A DNA stretch of 64,000 nucleotides, from contig NC_012590.1 in assembly GCF_000022905.1 (NCBI RefSeq), positions 372,001 to 436,000 on the forward strand. The letters are read 5' to 3'. Positions 7,610 to 16,535 of the stretch are shown piece by piece. Numbering within the stretch: the first letter of the stretch is position 1; each line of letters opens with the position of its first letter. Made by a program: the position numbers and the translations under genes. Origin of the DNA: Corynebacterium aurimucosum ATCC 700975 (GTDB lineage Bacteria > Actinomycetota > Actinomycetes > Mycobacteriales > Mycobacteriaceae). The notes below the pieces were generated by a model. It worked only from the letters and a program-made list of their open reading frames with translations. It was not told the DNA's origin and searched no databases.

Positions 7610-8212
7610 ATGACCAACAACAACGGCGACAACGAGACGCGGCAGTTCGGCCGCGTCAACGGTGAGAACGAAACCCGCCAGTTCGGCGCGCCCCAACAGC
7701 AGCCGCCACAGCGTCCCCAACAGCACTTCCCGGAGCCCGGCTCCCAGAACACGCAGGCTTTCGGCCAGCCTTATCAACAGGGCTATGGCCAGAACTATCA
7801 GCAGCCGCAGTATGACCCGGTTCCGTCGAGCTACCAGGTGGAGCAGCCGAAGAAGGGCGGGGGAGCCCTGTCCTATGTCTTCGCTGCCATCGCTGCTCTT
7901 GCCGTCGTTATCGCCGGCGTGTTGTTCTTCCTGTGGCGTGGTGCGGCAGCGGATGCCGATAAGCCCGCCCCGGAGCCGGTCACCGAGACCGTGACCACCG
8001 AGGTTCCCACCACGGTGACCACCACCAAGAGCTCGCCACGGGATAACCTCCCCACCGATATTCCGACGGAGCTTCCTACGGAGCTGCCGCCGGACATCCA
8101 GGACCGAGTGGAACGGGGTGGAGACGACATCGATGGGTTGATCAATGACCTCTTTGAGCAATTCGATTCGGGCATGGAAGAACTCGGTGCGGGTGATGCA
8201 GGCAATGCCTAA
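7610..8212 (+). CDS. single-span membrane protein with duplicated N-terminal ETRQFG motif
   Basis: No family is recognised. The 200-residue product has three parts. A Gln/Pro-rich, disordered N-terminus of about 80 residues carries NETRQFG twice, near residues 7 and 21. One transmembrane helix spans about 86-108 (ALSYVFAAIAALAVVIAG, then FFLW). A Thr/Pro/Glu-rich outer region follows, with an acidic C-terminal helix. Threonine in an E-T-x-x-F setting resembles phosphothreonine sites read by FHA proteins in actinobacteria, but this is inference. It starts 10 bases after the UvrA-like gene and overlaps the menD start by 8 bases, so it is translationally linked to both. Confidence 0.75.
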   Translation: MTNNNGDNETRQFGRVNGENETRQFGAPQQQPPQRPQQHFPEPGSQNTQAFGQPYQQGYGQNYQQPQYDPVPSSYQVEQPKKGGGALSYVFAAIAALAVVIAGVLFFLWRGAAADADKPAPEPVTETVTTEVPTTVTTTKSSPRDNLPTDIPTELPTELPPDIQDRVERGGDDIDGLINDLFEQFDSGMEELGAGDAGNA

Positions 8213-9896
8213 TACTGAATCTCGTTCCGAGAAGACTGCCGCCGGGCAGCCGGAGTCGATGCAGCTGGCCGAAGCACTGGCAGCCCAGCTGTCGCGGCAC
8301 CTCACCGACGTGGTGATTTGCCCGGGTTCGCGCAACGCGCCGCTGTCTCTGGCGCTTCTCGCGCGCAGCGATATTCGCGTGCATACCCGCCTGGATGAGC
8401 GCTCCGCCGCGTTCGCTGCTCTAGGTATGGCGCGCGTCCAACGCCGGCATGTCGGCATCGTCATGACTTCCGGCACCGCGGTGGCCAACGCCCTGCCCGC
8501 GATGGTGGAGGCGCATTACTCCCATACCCCGCTGGCCGTCATCAGCGCGGACCGCCCGGCCCGCTTGGTGGGCACGGGAGCTTCCCAGACCATTGAGCAG
8601 CCCGGCATCTTTGGCGTGTACGCAGAGACCACCCAGGTGGAGACCACGGGTGATATTCCGCTCATCGCCGAGCGTTTTTTGAATGACCGCCAGGTGCATA
8701 TCAACGTGGCTCTTGATGCCCCGCTGGTAGGGAAGGAGCTGCCCGGTACCCCGACGGATTACACGCAGAACCGCGCGCGCACCCCGCGGTGGTCCAATCA
8801 CGGCGAGGTGGCCGTTGATCTCAGCCGCAACACGCTCGTCATTGCGGGCGATGAAGCCTGGGAAGTCGAAGGCTTGGAGGATGTCCCGACCATCGCCGAG
8901 CCCACGGCACCCGCGCCCTATCACCCGGTGCATCCGGCCGCGGCGCACCTTTTCCGCCGCGCCCAAGTCTCCGCCAATGATTACGTGGTCAACACCAAGG
9001 TGGAGCAGGTCATCGTCGTGGGCCACCCCACCCTGCACCGCGGTGTGCTGGCACTGCTGAGTGATCCCGATATTGACCTCATCTGCCTGTCCCGCACGGA
9101 GGACTTCACCAACCCGCGCGGTGAGGCCGCGCAGCTGGGTACCACCGTTAAGACCAGCGGCGAGCCCACGCGCGAGTGGATGAAGATCTGCGAAGGCGCG
9201 GCCCAGATGGCGGCCGAAGGTGTTCGCGAAGTCTTGGCGGAGACCGCCGGTGAGGAGGCCACGAAGCCCGAGATCGGCTTTACCGGCCTCCACGTCGCTG
9301 CCGCGGTGGGGGATACCCTCGCTGTCGGCGATACCCTCGTCCTGGGCGCCTCCAACGCGGTGCGGGATGCTTCCTTCATCGGCCTGCCTTTCGACGGCGT
9401 GGAAACCTACTCGCCGCGCGGGGCCGCCGGCATCGACGGCACCATCGCGCAGGCCATCGGTATCGCGCTGGCCACCCAGTCCCGCGAGGCCGATGCACCC
9501 CGCGCCCCGCGCACCGTGGCGCTCATGGGGGATGTCACCTTCCTCCACGACGCCACCTCCCTCATCCTCCCCGCGGACAACCCGCGCCCAGAGAACCTCA
9601 CGATCGTCGTTTCAAACGACGACGGCGGCGGCATCTTCGAGGTGCTTGAACAAGGCCGCGAGCCTTTGCGCGGCTCCTTCGAGAAGGCGTTTGGGACGCC
9701 GCATGGGGTGGGCGTCGCCAAGCTGGCAGAAGCCTGCGGTGCTGAGCACCGCGAGGTGAGCTCGGCGCAGGAGCTGCTCGATGTTCTCGCAGAGCTCAAG
9801 GAATACTCCATCGGCATCACCGTCGTGGAGGCACATACCACGAGGTCCTCACGCCGCGCGCTGCAGGAGGCGCTGAACGCCAAGGTGGGTCAGTAA
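8205..9896 (+). CDS. menD: SEPHCHC synthase (2-succinyl-5-enolpyruvyl-6-hydroxy-3-cyclohexene-1-carboxylate synthase)
   Basis: MenD is the thiamine-diphosphate enzyme that joins isochorismate and 2-oxoglutarate, the first committed menaquinone step. The 563-residue protein shows the N-terminal ICPGSRNAPLSLAL and RLDERSAAF motifs (the latter with the conserved ThDP-activating Glu region) and the ThDP/metal-binding stretch GDVTFLHD near residue 441, ending with NDDGGGIF. Length is typical. The ATG at 8205 overlaps the preceding gene by 8 bases; an in-frame ATG at 8196 is an alternative. The next gene starts at the base after its stop codon, so the two are tightly coupled. Confidence 0.95.
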   Translation: MPNTESRSEKTAAGQPESMQLAEALAAQLSRHLTDVVICPGSRNAPLSLALLARSDIRVHTRLDERSAAFAALGMARVQRRHVGIVMTSGTAVANALPAMVEAHYSHTPLAVISADRPARLVGTGASQTIEQPGIFGVYAETTQVETTGDIPLIAERFLNDRQVHINVALDAPLVGKELPGTPTDYTQNRARTPRWSNHGEVAVDLSRNTLVIAGDEAWEVEGLEDVPTIAEPTAPAPYHPVHPAAAHLFRRAQVSANDYVVNTKVEQVIVVGHPTLHRGVLALLSDPDIDLICLSRTEDFTNPRGEAAQLGTTVKTSGEPTREWMKICEGAAQMAAEGVREVLAETAGEEATKPEIGFTGLHVAAAVGDTLAVGDTLVLGASNAVRDASFIGLPFDGVETYSPRGAAGIDGTIAQAIGIALATQSREADAPRAPRTVALMGDVTFLHDATSLILPADNPRPENLTIVVSNDDGGGIFEVLEQGREPLRGSFEKAFGTPHGVGVAKLAEACGAEHREVSSAQELLDVLAELKEYSIGITVVEAHTTRSSRRALQEALNAKVGQ

Positions 9897-10340
9897 ATGC
9901 CGCGGCGCCGGGTGCGCCAGCTGATCCTGGTGCTCTATGCCGCAGCACTAGTCGGTATGGCGGGGATGGTCATTGGTCCTTTTCTCAATGACCGCACCAT
10001 CGGCGCCAACCCCGGGCGCGCCCTGGCCACGGTGACGGATGTTGGCACCTTGCGTACCTTCGTGGACTTCCAGGACTCCGAGGGGATCTACCACACCCCG
10101 CCCACCGGCCTGCTTTATCCCACCGAGCTGGGGGAGGGCCAGCAGGTCTGGGTGCTCTATGCCAAAAACAACCCGGACCTGGTCAAGGTAGAAGGCCGAG
10201 AATGGACGCTATCGATCATTCCGGCGCTGTCCTCTGCGGCCGTGGCTACCCTAATCGCCGGTGCGTTGTGGTGGGGGAGCGGGAAAATTAACCGGAATTT
10301 AGCGCGTGCTTTACCAGCTGAGCACCCAGGAAAGGAATGA
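9897..10340 (+). CDS. DUF3592-like two-span membrane protein
   Basis: A 147-residue protein with a basic N-terminus (MPRRRVRQ), one helix at about residues 8-28, an outer domain with the VTDVGTLRTFVDFQD and GEGQQVWVLYAKNNPDLV stretches, and a second helix at about 103-123. This layout is that of DUF3592 proteins, where a small beta-rich domain sits between two membrane helices. The role is unknown. Its ATG directly follows the menD stop, and its own stop overlaps the mgtA start (ATGA), so it is part of the same operon. Confidence 0.75.
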   Translation: MPRRRVRQLILVLYAAALVGMAGMVIGPFLNDRTIGANPGRALATVTDVGTLRTFVDFQDSEGIYHTPPTGLLYPTELGEGQQVWVLYAKNNPDLVKVEGREWTLSIIPALSSAAVATLIAGALWWGSGKINRNLARALPAEHPGKE

Positions 10341-11548
10341 TGGGGCGCATGCGTGTAGCCATCGTCGCGGAATCCTTCTTGCCTAATGTCAACGGAGTGA
10401 CCAACTCCGTGCTGCGTGTTCTCGAACACCTCCACGAGCACGGCCATGAGGCCATCGTCATCGCCCCCGGCGCCCGGGACGGGCAGGAGGAGATCCCGGA
10501 TTACCTCGGCTTCACCATCGTGCGCGTGCCCACCGTGCGGGTGCCGCTGGTGGATTCGCTCCCGGTCGGGGTGCCCACCTCCGCTGTGGATGAGGCGCTG
10601 CGCGAGTTCAAGCCAGACATCATCCACCTGGCCAGCCCCTTCGTTCTCGGGGCTGCGGGGGCATTTTCTGCACGTCAGCTGCGCATTCCGGCAGTGGCGC
10701 TGTACCAGACGGACGTCGCGGGTTTCGCTACCAAGTACCATGCCTCTGCGCTGGCTTATGGGGTGTGGGAGTGGCTGCGCACCATCCACAATGCGTGCCA
10801 GATGACTCTCGCGCCGTCCTCGCTCACCATCACCGATTTGGAGAAGCACCACATCAAGAACGTGCGCCACTGGGGGCGCGGCGTGGATTCGGAGCGCTTC
10901 CACCCCTCGAAGCGCTCGGCCGCGCTGCGCCGCGAGTGGGATCCCACAGGAAGCAAGAAGATCGTCGGCTTCGTCGGCCGTCTGGCAGCGGAGAAGGGCG
11001 TGCACCGCCTGTCGGCCCTTAACGGACGCGAGGACATCCAGCTCGTCATCGTCGGCGATGGCCCAGAGCGCCCGCTGCTGGAGGCCCAGCTGCCGGACGC
11101 GGTCTTTACGGGGGCGCTGGGCGGCGAGGAGCTCGCGGCGGCCTATGCCTCCCTCGACATCTTCGTGCACGCGGGCGAGTTCGAGACTTTCTGCCAGGCC
11201 ATCCAGGAGGCGCAGGCCTCGGGCGTGCCCACCATCGGCCCCCGCGCGGGCGGCCCGGTGGACCTCATCGAGGAGGGCTATAACGGGCTGCTTCTCGACG
11301 TCCTCACGTTCGTCGAGGACCTCCCCAATGCCGTCGACGCGCTGCTCAACCCGGAGATCCACGAGGAGCTGCGGGAGAACGCCCGGAAGTCGATTGCCTC
11401 CAAGACCTGGCCGGCTCTCTGCGAGCAGCTGCTGGGCTACTACGAGGAAGTTCTGGAGGGTGTTCGCGAGGTGCCGCTGACCATTCTGGGCCAGCGCCCG
11501 GAGCTGCCGCGCTGGGCCGCTCGCGCTCTGGGAGCGCGCGTCGCCTAA
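10337..11548 (+). CDS. mgtA: GT4 alpha-mannosyltransferase (MgtA-like)
   Basis: The 403-residue protein is a GT-B glycosyltransferase of family 4. The N-terminal half has the ESFLPNVNGVTNSV acceptor-side motif, and the C-terminal half has the nucleotide-sugar EX7E motif (Glu281 and Glu289 in FETFCQAIQEAQASG). In C. glutamicum the gene between menD and menG encodes MgtA, a GDP-mannose-dependent enzyme that mannosylates a glucuronosyl diacylglycerol for lipomannan-B; the same neighbourhood here supports this assignment. Three in-frame ATGs (10337, 10340, 10349) follow an AGGAAAGGA site, so the exact start is open. The product acts at the cytoplasmic face of the membrane in envelope glycolipid synthesis. 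Confidence 0.87.
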   Translation: MMGRMRVAIVAESFLPNVNGVTNSVLRVLEHLHEHGHEAIVIAPGARDGQEEIPDYLGFTIVRVPTVRVPLVDSLPVGVPTSAVDEALREFKPDIIHLASPFVLGAAGAFSARQLRIPAVALYQTDVAGFATKYHASALAYGVWEWLRTIHNACQMTLAPSSLTITDLEKHHIKNVRHWGRGVDSERFHPSKRSAALRREWDPTGSKKIVGFVGRLAAEKGVHRLSALNGREDIQLVIVGDGPERPLLEAQLPDAVFTGALGGEELAAAYASLDIFVHAGEFETFCQAIQEAQASGVPTIGPRAGGPVDLIEEGYNGLLLDVLTFVEDLPNAVDALLNPEIHEELRENARKSIASKTWPALCEQLLGYYEEVLEGVREVPLTILGQRPELPRWAARALGARVA

Positions 11549-11559
11549 ACTAGGCGCTT

Positions 11560-12249
11560 GTGTCTAAGGCAGATCTAGAGAAGAAGCCCTTCGATGTCGC
11601 GCGCATGTTTGACGCGGTGGGCAAGAAATACGACATCACCAACACGGTGCTGTCCTTTGGTCAGGACGCACGTTGGCGCCGCCTGACCCGCGAGCGGCTC
11701 AACCCGCAGCCGGGGGAGAAGGTCCTCGACCTCGCCGCCGGAACGGCCGTCTCGACGGAAGAGCTGTCCAAGTCCGGTGCGTGGTGCGTGGCCTGTGACT
11801 TTTCCCTCGGCATGCTCGCGGCTGGCGCGGAGCGCGATGTTCCCAAGGTGGCCGGCGATGGAATGCGCCTGCCCTTTGCGGATAACACTTTTGATGCGGT
11901 GACCATCTCCTACGGTTTGCGCAATATCCACGACTTCGAACTGGGCCTGCGGGAGATGGCGCGCGTGACCAAGCCCGGCGGGCGCCTGGCCGTGGCGGAG
12001 TTTTCCAAGCCGGTCATCCCGGTCTTCGGCACCGTCTACAAGGAGTATCTGACCCGCCTGCTGCCGCCGATTGCCAAGGTGGTCTCCTCCAACCCGGAAG
12101 CCTATATCTACCTCGCAGAGTCCATCCGCGCGTGGCCGGAGCAGCACGAGCTGGCCGCCGCCATTAACCGCAACGGCTGGGAGCAAGCAGGCTGGCGCAA
12201 CCTGACCTTCGGCATCGTGGCGCTGCACTCCGCAGTGAAGCCCGCTTAA
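11560..12249 (+). CDS. menG: demethylmenaquinone methyltransferase
   Basis: MenG (UbiE family) methylates demethylmenaquinone with S-adenosylmethionine, the last ring-building step. The 229-residue protein has the SAM-binding motif [11 protein letters not shown] near residue 50, an acidic motif after [11 protein letters not shown] near 75, and the UbiE signatures [16 protein letters not shown] near 122 and LAVAEFSKP near 147. The start is a GTG at 11560, 11 bases after the mgtA stop, and no clear ribosome-binding site is seen. The gene converges with menJ, leaving only 22 bases between stops. Confidence 0.92.
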
Positions 12250-12271
12250 GGGTGCCGAAGGGCCAAGGGCC

Positions 12272-13498
12272 TTAGGCCCAAAGAGGAGTATCGCGCCGCA
12301 GCGCAGAGACCGCCCCACCGGCCAGCCGCCAGGCGCGGGCGAGGAGGTCCTTGTCCTCGTCGGTGATGAGATTGCCCATGAGGCGTGCCGCGGCCGGCAT
12401 GAGCATGCGACCTACCGGCCCGCGCATGGCCACGGGCCCGGCCAGCGGCAGGAACTGCGGATAAGTCAGCAGGCGTGCGGCTGTGCGGGCGAGCAGGAAG
12501 GCCTCGCCGTACTCGGCGCGCAGGCGGTCTGGCCATGCCAAGGTCAGGTCCTTGGTGCCGAGCATCTCCACGGCGAGTGCTGCCGTCTCCAGGCCATAAT
12601 CGATGCCCTCGCCGTTGAGCGGGTTGACGCAGGCGGCGGCGTCACCAATCAGCATCCAGTTCGCGCCGGCTACCCCGGACACCGCACCGCCCATGGGCAG
12701 CATCGCCGAGGTGACGTTGCGTAGCTCGCCCAAGTCCCACTCCGAACGTTGCTGCTCAGCGTAGAAATCGAGCGCCTTCTTGGTGTTGAGGCGCGCCGGG
12801 CGGGCGGCCGTGGAGAGCGCGCCTAAGCCGATGTTGACCCCCTGGCCCAGCGGGAAGATCCAGCCATAGCCCGGTTGCACTACGCCCTCGGGGTCTTTGA
12901 GCTCGACGTGGGAGTGCATCCATTCTTCGCCGTCCTGCGGGGAATCGGCATAGGCGCGCGCGGCGATGCCATAGACCTCCTCGCGGTGCCAGGTGCGGCC
13001 CAGCTGCTTGCCAAACGTCGAGCGGACGCCGTCGGCCACGATGACCCACCGCGCGCGCACGCGGCGCTTGCCGACGGAGAACTCCACCAGCCGGTTGCCG
13101 TCGAGCTGCGGGGCCGTTGCCGTGCCGGTGAGAAGCTGCGCGCCGGCTGTTTGCGCGGCCTCAACGAGCAGCGCGTCGAATTCATAGCGCGGCAGAGCCG
13201 TTCCCACCTGCGAGGGGTACGTCGATGGCCACGGGGCGGTTACGGTGCCGCCGAAGCCGTGCAGCTTGAGGCCGCGGTTGCGGTACGAAGCATTGACCTC
13301 GATGCCGAGGAGCTCCAGCTGGTGCATGGCGCGCGGGGTCAGGCCATCGCCGCAGGTCTTGTCGCGGGGGAAGGGGGAGGCGTCGACAAGCAGCGTCTCA
13401 TGGCCGGCGCGTGCGGCGTGGATAGCGGCGGCAGCGCCGGCGGGCCCGGCGCCTACGATGGCGACGTCAACAAGGGTGGAATCGATCTGCTCCGACAT
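12272..13498 (-). CDS. menJ: geranylgeranyl-reductase-family flavoprotein, probable menaquinone reductase
   Basis: The 408-residue flavoenzyme has an FAD dinucleotide-binding motif VGAGPAGAAAA near residue 14, the DGLTPRAMHQLE stretch near 50 characteristic of the GGR family, and the second FAD motif GDAAACVNPLNGEGIDYG near 285. In mycobacteria the homologue beside menD/menG (Rv0561c) is MenJ, which saturates the beta-isoprene unit of menaquinone to give MK(II-H2). Location between menG and the polyprenyl synthase makes the same job likely here; other isoprenoid substrates remain possible. The ATG at 13498 is selected because it places the FAD motif at the N-terminus; a start 4 codons upstream (13510) is open too. 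Confidence 0.85.
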   Translation of the reverse strand: MSEQIDSTLVDVAIVGAGPAGAAAAIHAARAGHETLLVDASPFPRDKTCGDGLTPRAMHQLELLGIEVNASYRNRGLKLHGFGGTVTAPWPSTYPSQVGTALPRYEFDALLVEAAQTAGAQLLTGTATAPQLDGNRLVEFSVGKRRVRARWVIVADGVRSTFGKQLGRTWHREEVYGIAARAYADSPQDGEEWMHSHVELKDPEGVVQPGYGWIFPLGQGVNIGLGALSTAARPARLNTKKALDFYAEQQRSEWDLGELRNVTSAMLPMGGAVSGVAGANWMLIGDAAACVNPLNGEGIDYGLETAALAVEMLGTKDLTLAWPDRLRAEYGEAFLLARTAARLLTYPQFLPLAGPVAMRGPVGRMLMPAAARLMGNLITDEDKDLLARAWRLAGGAVSALRRDTPLWA

Positions 13499-13603
13499 GG
13501 GGACTATCATTGCACGGGATAGTGGCCACAAGTGTGTTGAGGGCCGTGCCATGGGCTACGGTAAGTAAACACTAGGATTTTTGAGCTTAAAGGAACACGT
13601 TTA

Positions 13604-14608
13604 ATGTCACACGGCCAAACTCACGCCAAGCACGTGGACTTGGGGGATGCGCAGCTCACCGAGCGTATCAACGCCGGGATGGCTGCTGTAGAGGACCTGC
13701 TGAATACGGAGCTCGACCGCGGGCAGGACTTCATCAAGGACAAGGTGCGCCACCTCTCCCTGGCTGGTGGCAAGCGTTTCCGCCCGATGATGGCGTTGTT
13801 GGCTTCCGAGTTCGGTGAACGCTCACAGTCCCCCGAGGTGGTTAAGGCAGCGACCGTGGTGGAAATGGTCCACGTGGCCACGCTCTATCACGACGATGTC
13901 ATGGATGAGGCGGAGCGCCGCCGCGGCGTGGATTCCGCGAACTTCCGGTGGACCAACTCGGTGGCCATTCTGGCGGGCGATGCCCTGCTCGCGCACGCCT
14001 CGCGGCTGATGAGCCAGCTGGACACCCACACGGTGGAGCACTTCGCGGAGACTTTCGAGGAGCTCGTCACCGGCCAGATGCGGGAAACCATCGGTGCTGG
14101 CGAAGCCAATGCCGTGGAGCACTACACGGCGGTGATCCGGGAAAAGACCGCGGTGCTGATCGCGTCCGCCGGCTACCTGGGTGCCTACCACGCGGGTGCG
14201 GGCCCGGAGCAGTGCGAGGCCCTGCGCCAAATCGGTGCGGCCGTGGGCATGATTTTCCAGATCGTCGATGATGTCATCGACATCTTCTCTGATTCCGAAG
14301 AATCCGGGAAGACCCCGGGCACGGATCTGCGCGAGGGCGTGTTCACCCTGCCGGTGCTCTATGCACTGGAGGAGGAAGGCGAGGTCGGCGATGAGCTACG
14401 TGCGCTGCTGACGGGCCCGCTTGAGGACGACGCCTCCGTACAGTGCGCCATCGAGCTGCTGTGGCAGTCGGGCGGCCGCGATAAGGCGCTGGCCGACGTT
14501 AACGCGTACCTGCGCGTGGTCGAGGACCAGCTCTCCCTGCTCCCGGAGTGCACGGCTAGTGAGGCTCTGCGCCAGCTGGCGGACTATACCGTTCAGCGCG
14601 TTGGTTAA
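13604..14608 (+). CDS. ispB: all-trans polyprenyl diphosphate synthase
   Basis: A trans-isoprenyl diphosphate synthase of 334 residues, with the first Asp-rich motif DDVMD near residue 96 and the second DDVID near 221; both bind the Mg-diphosphate substrates. The residue five positions before the first motif is a small Ala, which allows long products, so a side chain of menaquinone length is likely. The context of men genes supports this role; the exact chain length cannot be told. The ATG has a good AAAGGAA site. It is divergent from menJ over a 105-base gap. Confidence 0.88.
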   Translation: MSHGQTHAKHVDLGDAQLTERINAGMAAVEDLLNTELDRGQDFIKDKVRHLSLAGGKRFRPMMALLASEFGERSQSPEVVKAATVVEMVHVATLYHDDVMDEAERRRGVDSANFRWTNSVAILAGDALLAHASRLMSQLDTHTVEHFAETFEELVTGQMRETIGAGEANAVEHYTAVIREKTAVLIASAGYLGAYHAGAGPEQCEALRQIGAAVGMIFQIVDDVIDIFSDSEESGKTPGTDLREGVFTLPVLYALEEEGEVGDELRALLTGPLEDDASVQCAIELLWQSGGRDKALADVNAYLRVVEDQLSLLPECTASEALRQLADYTVQRVG

Positions 14609-14684
14609 AATACCCTCCTGCCTGGCGATTTGCATGTTGGGCGGGAGTTCGTAGTAAAGTACATAACCGCACTCAAGAGTGCTT

Positions 14685-14766
14685 GCCAGGTTGCCCGAGC
14701 GGCCAAAGGGAGCGGACTGTAAATCCGCCGGCATTGCCTTCAGAAGTTCGAATCTTCTACCTGGCA
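14685..14766 (+). tRNA. tRNA-Tyr (GTA)
   Basis: The acceptor GCCAGGT (14685-14691) pairs with ACCTGGC (14759-14765), with A as discriminator. The anticodon stem GCGGA/TCCGC encloses loop CTGTAAA with anticodon GTA at 14719-14721. A long variable arm, as expected for tRNA-Tyr, and T-loop TTCGAAT are present. The CCA end is not encoded. Confidence 0.97.
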
Positions 14767-14774
14767 CAAAATGA

Positions 14775-14811
14775 ATCCCGCAGACACATCAGATGGGTCT
14801 GCGGGATTTTT
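14775..14811 (+). terminator. intrinsic terminator of tRNA-Tyr
   Basis: ATCCCGCAGAC (14775-14785) pairs perfectly with GTCTGCGGGAT (14797-14807), and a T run follows. It lies 8 bases after the tRNA. Confidence 0.93.
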
Positions 14812-14858
14812 CGATCATCCGGCGGCCCCGGCCCGGCGCAGGGCGGGGTTAAGCGCGG

Positions 14859-15980
14859 CTAATCCAAGCTGAACAGCTCTCGCTGAAAGTCCGTGGGGTT
14901 CTTCAACCGCTCACCCTCAGACAACGGCCCCGGCAGGGTAGTGCCTTCAGCGAAGGAGGCGCCCGGCAAGTGATCGCGGCCGTGGGGCTGTGCCAAGCCG
15001 TGAAGGTCGGGGCCTGCCGGTACCACTTGGGTGGGATTAATTTCGCGGTGGACGATGTAGTAGTGCTGCTTGATCTCAGTGAAGTCGGTGGTATCGCCGA
15101 AGCCGGGGAGCTGGAATAACTCGCGCAAGTAGCCATAAACGTTCGGTATCTCGCTGATTTTGTTCCGGTTGGTCTTGAAATGCCCGTGGTAGACAGCATC
15201 AAAGCGGATCAAGGTGGTGTATGCCCGGATATCGGTCTCCGTGATGTGCTCGCCCATGATGAAGCGGCGGTGGGCCAGCCGCTCCTCCAGCCAGTCGAGC
15301 ACCTCGAAGACATCCGCATAGGCCTCTTCATAAGCCTCCTGGGATGCGGAGAATCCTGCGCGGTACACGCCGTTGTTGAGCTTCCTGAAGATGAAGTCGT
15401 TGATCTCTTCCATCTCCTCCTGCTGCTCGGGCGGCGGCAGCAGGTTGGGTGCGCCTTCTCGCTGGAACTCGGTCCACTCTGTTTGAAAGTCCCGCACCAT
15501 GGAGTTGAAGTCGTTGGTCACGACCTTGCCGGTGGATTCTTCCACAATGGCTGGCACCGTGATGCCCCGCGGGTACTCAGGGAAGCGCGCGAAATACGCA
15601 TCCTGCAGGCGGGGGATGCGCAGGACGGGGTCGAGCCCGTCGGGGTCGAGGTCGAAAGTCCAGGAGCGCTTGTCGTGGGTCGGGCCCGCCAAACCTAAGG
15701 AAATGACATCCTCCAGCCCCAACAAACGCCGAACGATGACCGCGCGGTGCGCCCACGGGCAAGCGCGTGCGGCGATGAGACGGTAGCGGTGGGGTTGCAC
15801 CGGCCAATGCAGGGCTTCTCCACGTTCATCATTGGCGGGCTCGGGCTCCTCGCTGGTTATGAAGGCGAGAATGCGATCGCGGATGTAGTTGGTGTCCCGC
15901 TTGAATTCGCCCTCCGTCGAGGCGTTCTGGGCGTCCCCGGCCCAGTCTTTCGATGGTTCCTTCTGGATGCCAGTTGTCAT
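14859..15980 (-). CDS. glutathionyl-hydroquinone-reductase-like GST family protein
   Basis: The 373-residue protein resembles Xi-class glutathione S-transferases (YqjG/ECM4 type), which reductively remove a thiol from S-conjugated hydroquinones. The catalytic cysteine is Cys74 in ARACPWAHR, followed by the thioredoxin-like half with TVPAIVEE and NDFNSMVRDF (about residues 140-160), and a helical C-terminal half with the ETDIRAYTTLIRFDAVY stretch. Corynebacteria make mycothiol rather than glutathione, so the natural substrate is probably a mycothiol conjugate; that is inference. A strong AAGGAGG precedes the ATG at 15980. A palindrome lies 28 bases upstream of the start. It sits alone between tRNA genes, opposite to them. 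Confidence 0.85.
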   Translation of the reverse strand: MTTGIQKEPSKDWAGDAQNASTEGEFKRDTNYIRDRILAFITSEEPEPANDERGEALHWPVQPHRYRLIAARACPWAHRAVIVRRLLGLEDVISLGLAGPTHDKRSWTFDLDPDGLDPVLRIPRLQDAYFARFPEYPRGITVPAIVEESTGKVVTNDFNSMVRDFQTEWTEFQREGAPNLLPPPEQQEEMEEINDFIFRKLNNGVYRAGFSASQEAYEEAYADVFEVLDWLEERLAHRRFIMGEHITETDIRAYTTLIRFDAVYHGHFKTNRNKISEIPNVYGYLRELFQLPGFGDTTDFTEIKQHYYIVHREINPTQVVPAGPDLHGLAQPHGRDHLPGASFAEGTTLPGPLSEGERLKNPTDFQRELFSLD

Positions 15981-16007
15981 GTTTCCTCCTTGTAGTCGGT
16001 AAAGTAT

Positions 16008-16019
16008 TTGATACGTCAA
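16008..16019. promoter_or_regulatory. palindrome upstream of the hydroquinone reductase-like gene
   Basis: TTGATACGTCAA is a 4+4 inverted repeat with a 4-base centre, inside a longer AT-rich partial palindrome (about 16005-16024). Read on the minus strand it contains TTGACG, a possible -35. Its position just before the start at 15980 suits an operator for a quinone-sensing or MarR/HxlR-type regulator. The regulator is not known. Confidence 0.35.
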
Positions 16020-16226
16020 CAATAGCTGGATCTGGCATGCAGGTGACAAGAGGTGGATTGCCGCGAGTGCGGTACGGGGATTGTTGGGTATGAAGTTTGC
16101 GCGTCTAGAAAGCGCTTAAAAACCAATGGTGTACTGGCGATTTGTGTTGTTTAAGCGTTTCGGGTTAATCTTTTCAAGGCTTCAACGAGAGCACAGCGGA
16201 GAAACTCCGTGACTCTAAGAGGCTGT

Positions 16227-16299
16227 GCCCCCTTAGCTCAGTCGGCAGAGCGTTTCCATGGTAAGGAAAAGGTCGACAGTTCGATTCTGTCAGGGGGCT
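16227..16299 (+). tRNA. tRNA-Thr (GGT)
   Basis: The acceptor GCCCCCT pairs with AGGGGGC, and the discriminator is T16299. The anticodon stem TTTCC/GGAAA holds loop ATGGTAA with anticodon GGT at 16260-16262. The T-loop is TTCGATT. The CCA end is encoded (16300-16302). Confidence 0.97.
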
Positions 16300-16336
16300 C
16301 CATTCATGTTTCTGGAAGCTTTCAGAAAGTGAATAT

Positions 16337-16408
16337 GGCGGTGTAGCTCAGTGGTAGAGCAAGCGACTCATAATCGCTGTGTCGCGAGTTCAATTCTCGC
16401 CATCGCTA
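16337..16408 (+). tRNA. tRNA-Met (CAT), elongator type
   Basis: The acceptor GGCGGTG pairs with CATCGCT using two G-T pairs. The anticodon stem GCGA/TCGC flanks loop CTCATAA, with CAT at 16369-16371. The D-arm AGCTCAGTGGTAGAGC and T-loop TTCAATT are canonical. It lacks the three G-C pairs of initiator tRNA at the anticodon stem, so it is the elongator form. Confidence 0.95.
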
Positions 16409-16420
16409 CCGGGAAAGAAA

Positions 16421-16444
16421 AGCGCCCGCTTACGGGCGCTTTTT
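16421..16444 (+). terminator. intrinsic terminator after tRNA-Met
   Basis: AGCGCCCG (16421-16428) pairs with CGGGCGCT (16433-16440) around a 4-base loop, followed by TTTT. It should end the tRNA-Thr/tRNA-Met transcript. Confidence 0.9.
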
Positions 16445-16535
16445 CACTACCGACTCCCAGCCTTATGCGGCACGTGGTTTCCATGGGGAATCACCGTTCT
16501 GGTAGGGTTGTGCGTTGTCCCAAAAGGGCACGCAG

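Noticed and set aside
12875..13522. Plus-strand open frame opposite menJ
   Set aside because: It is a shadow of the flavoprotein gene; FAD motifs support the minus strand.
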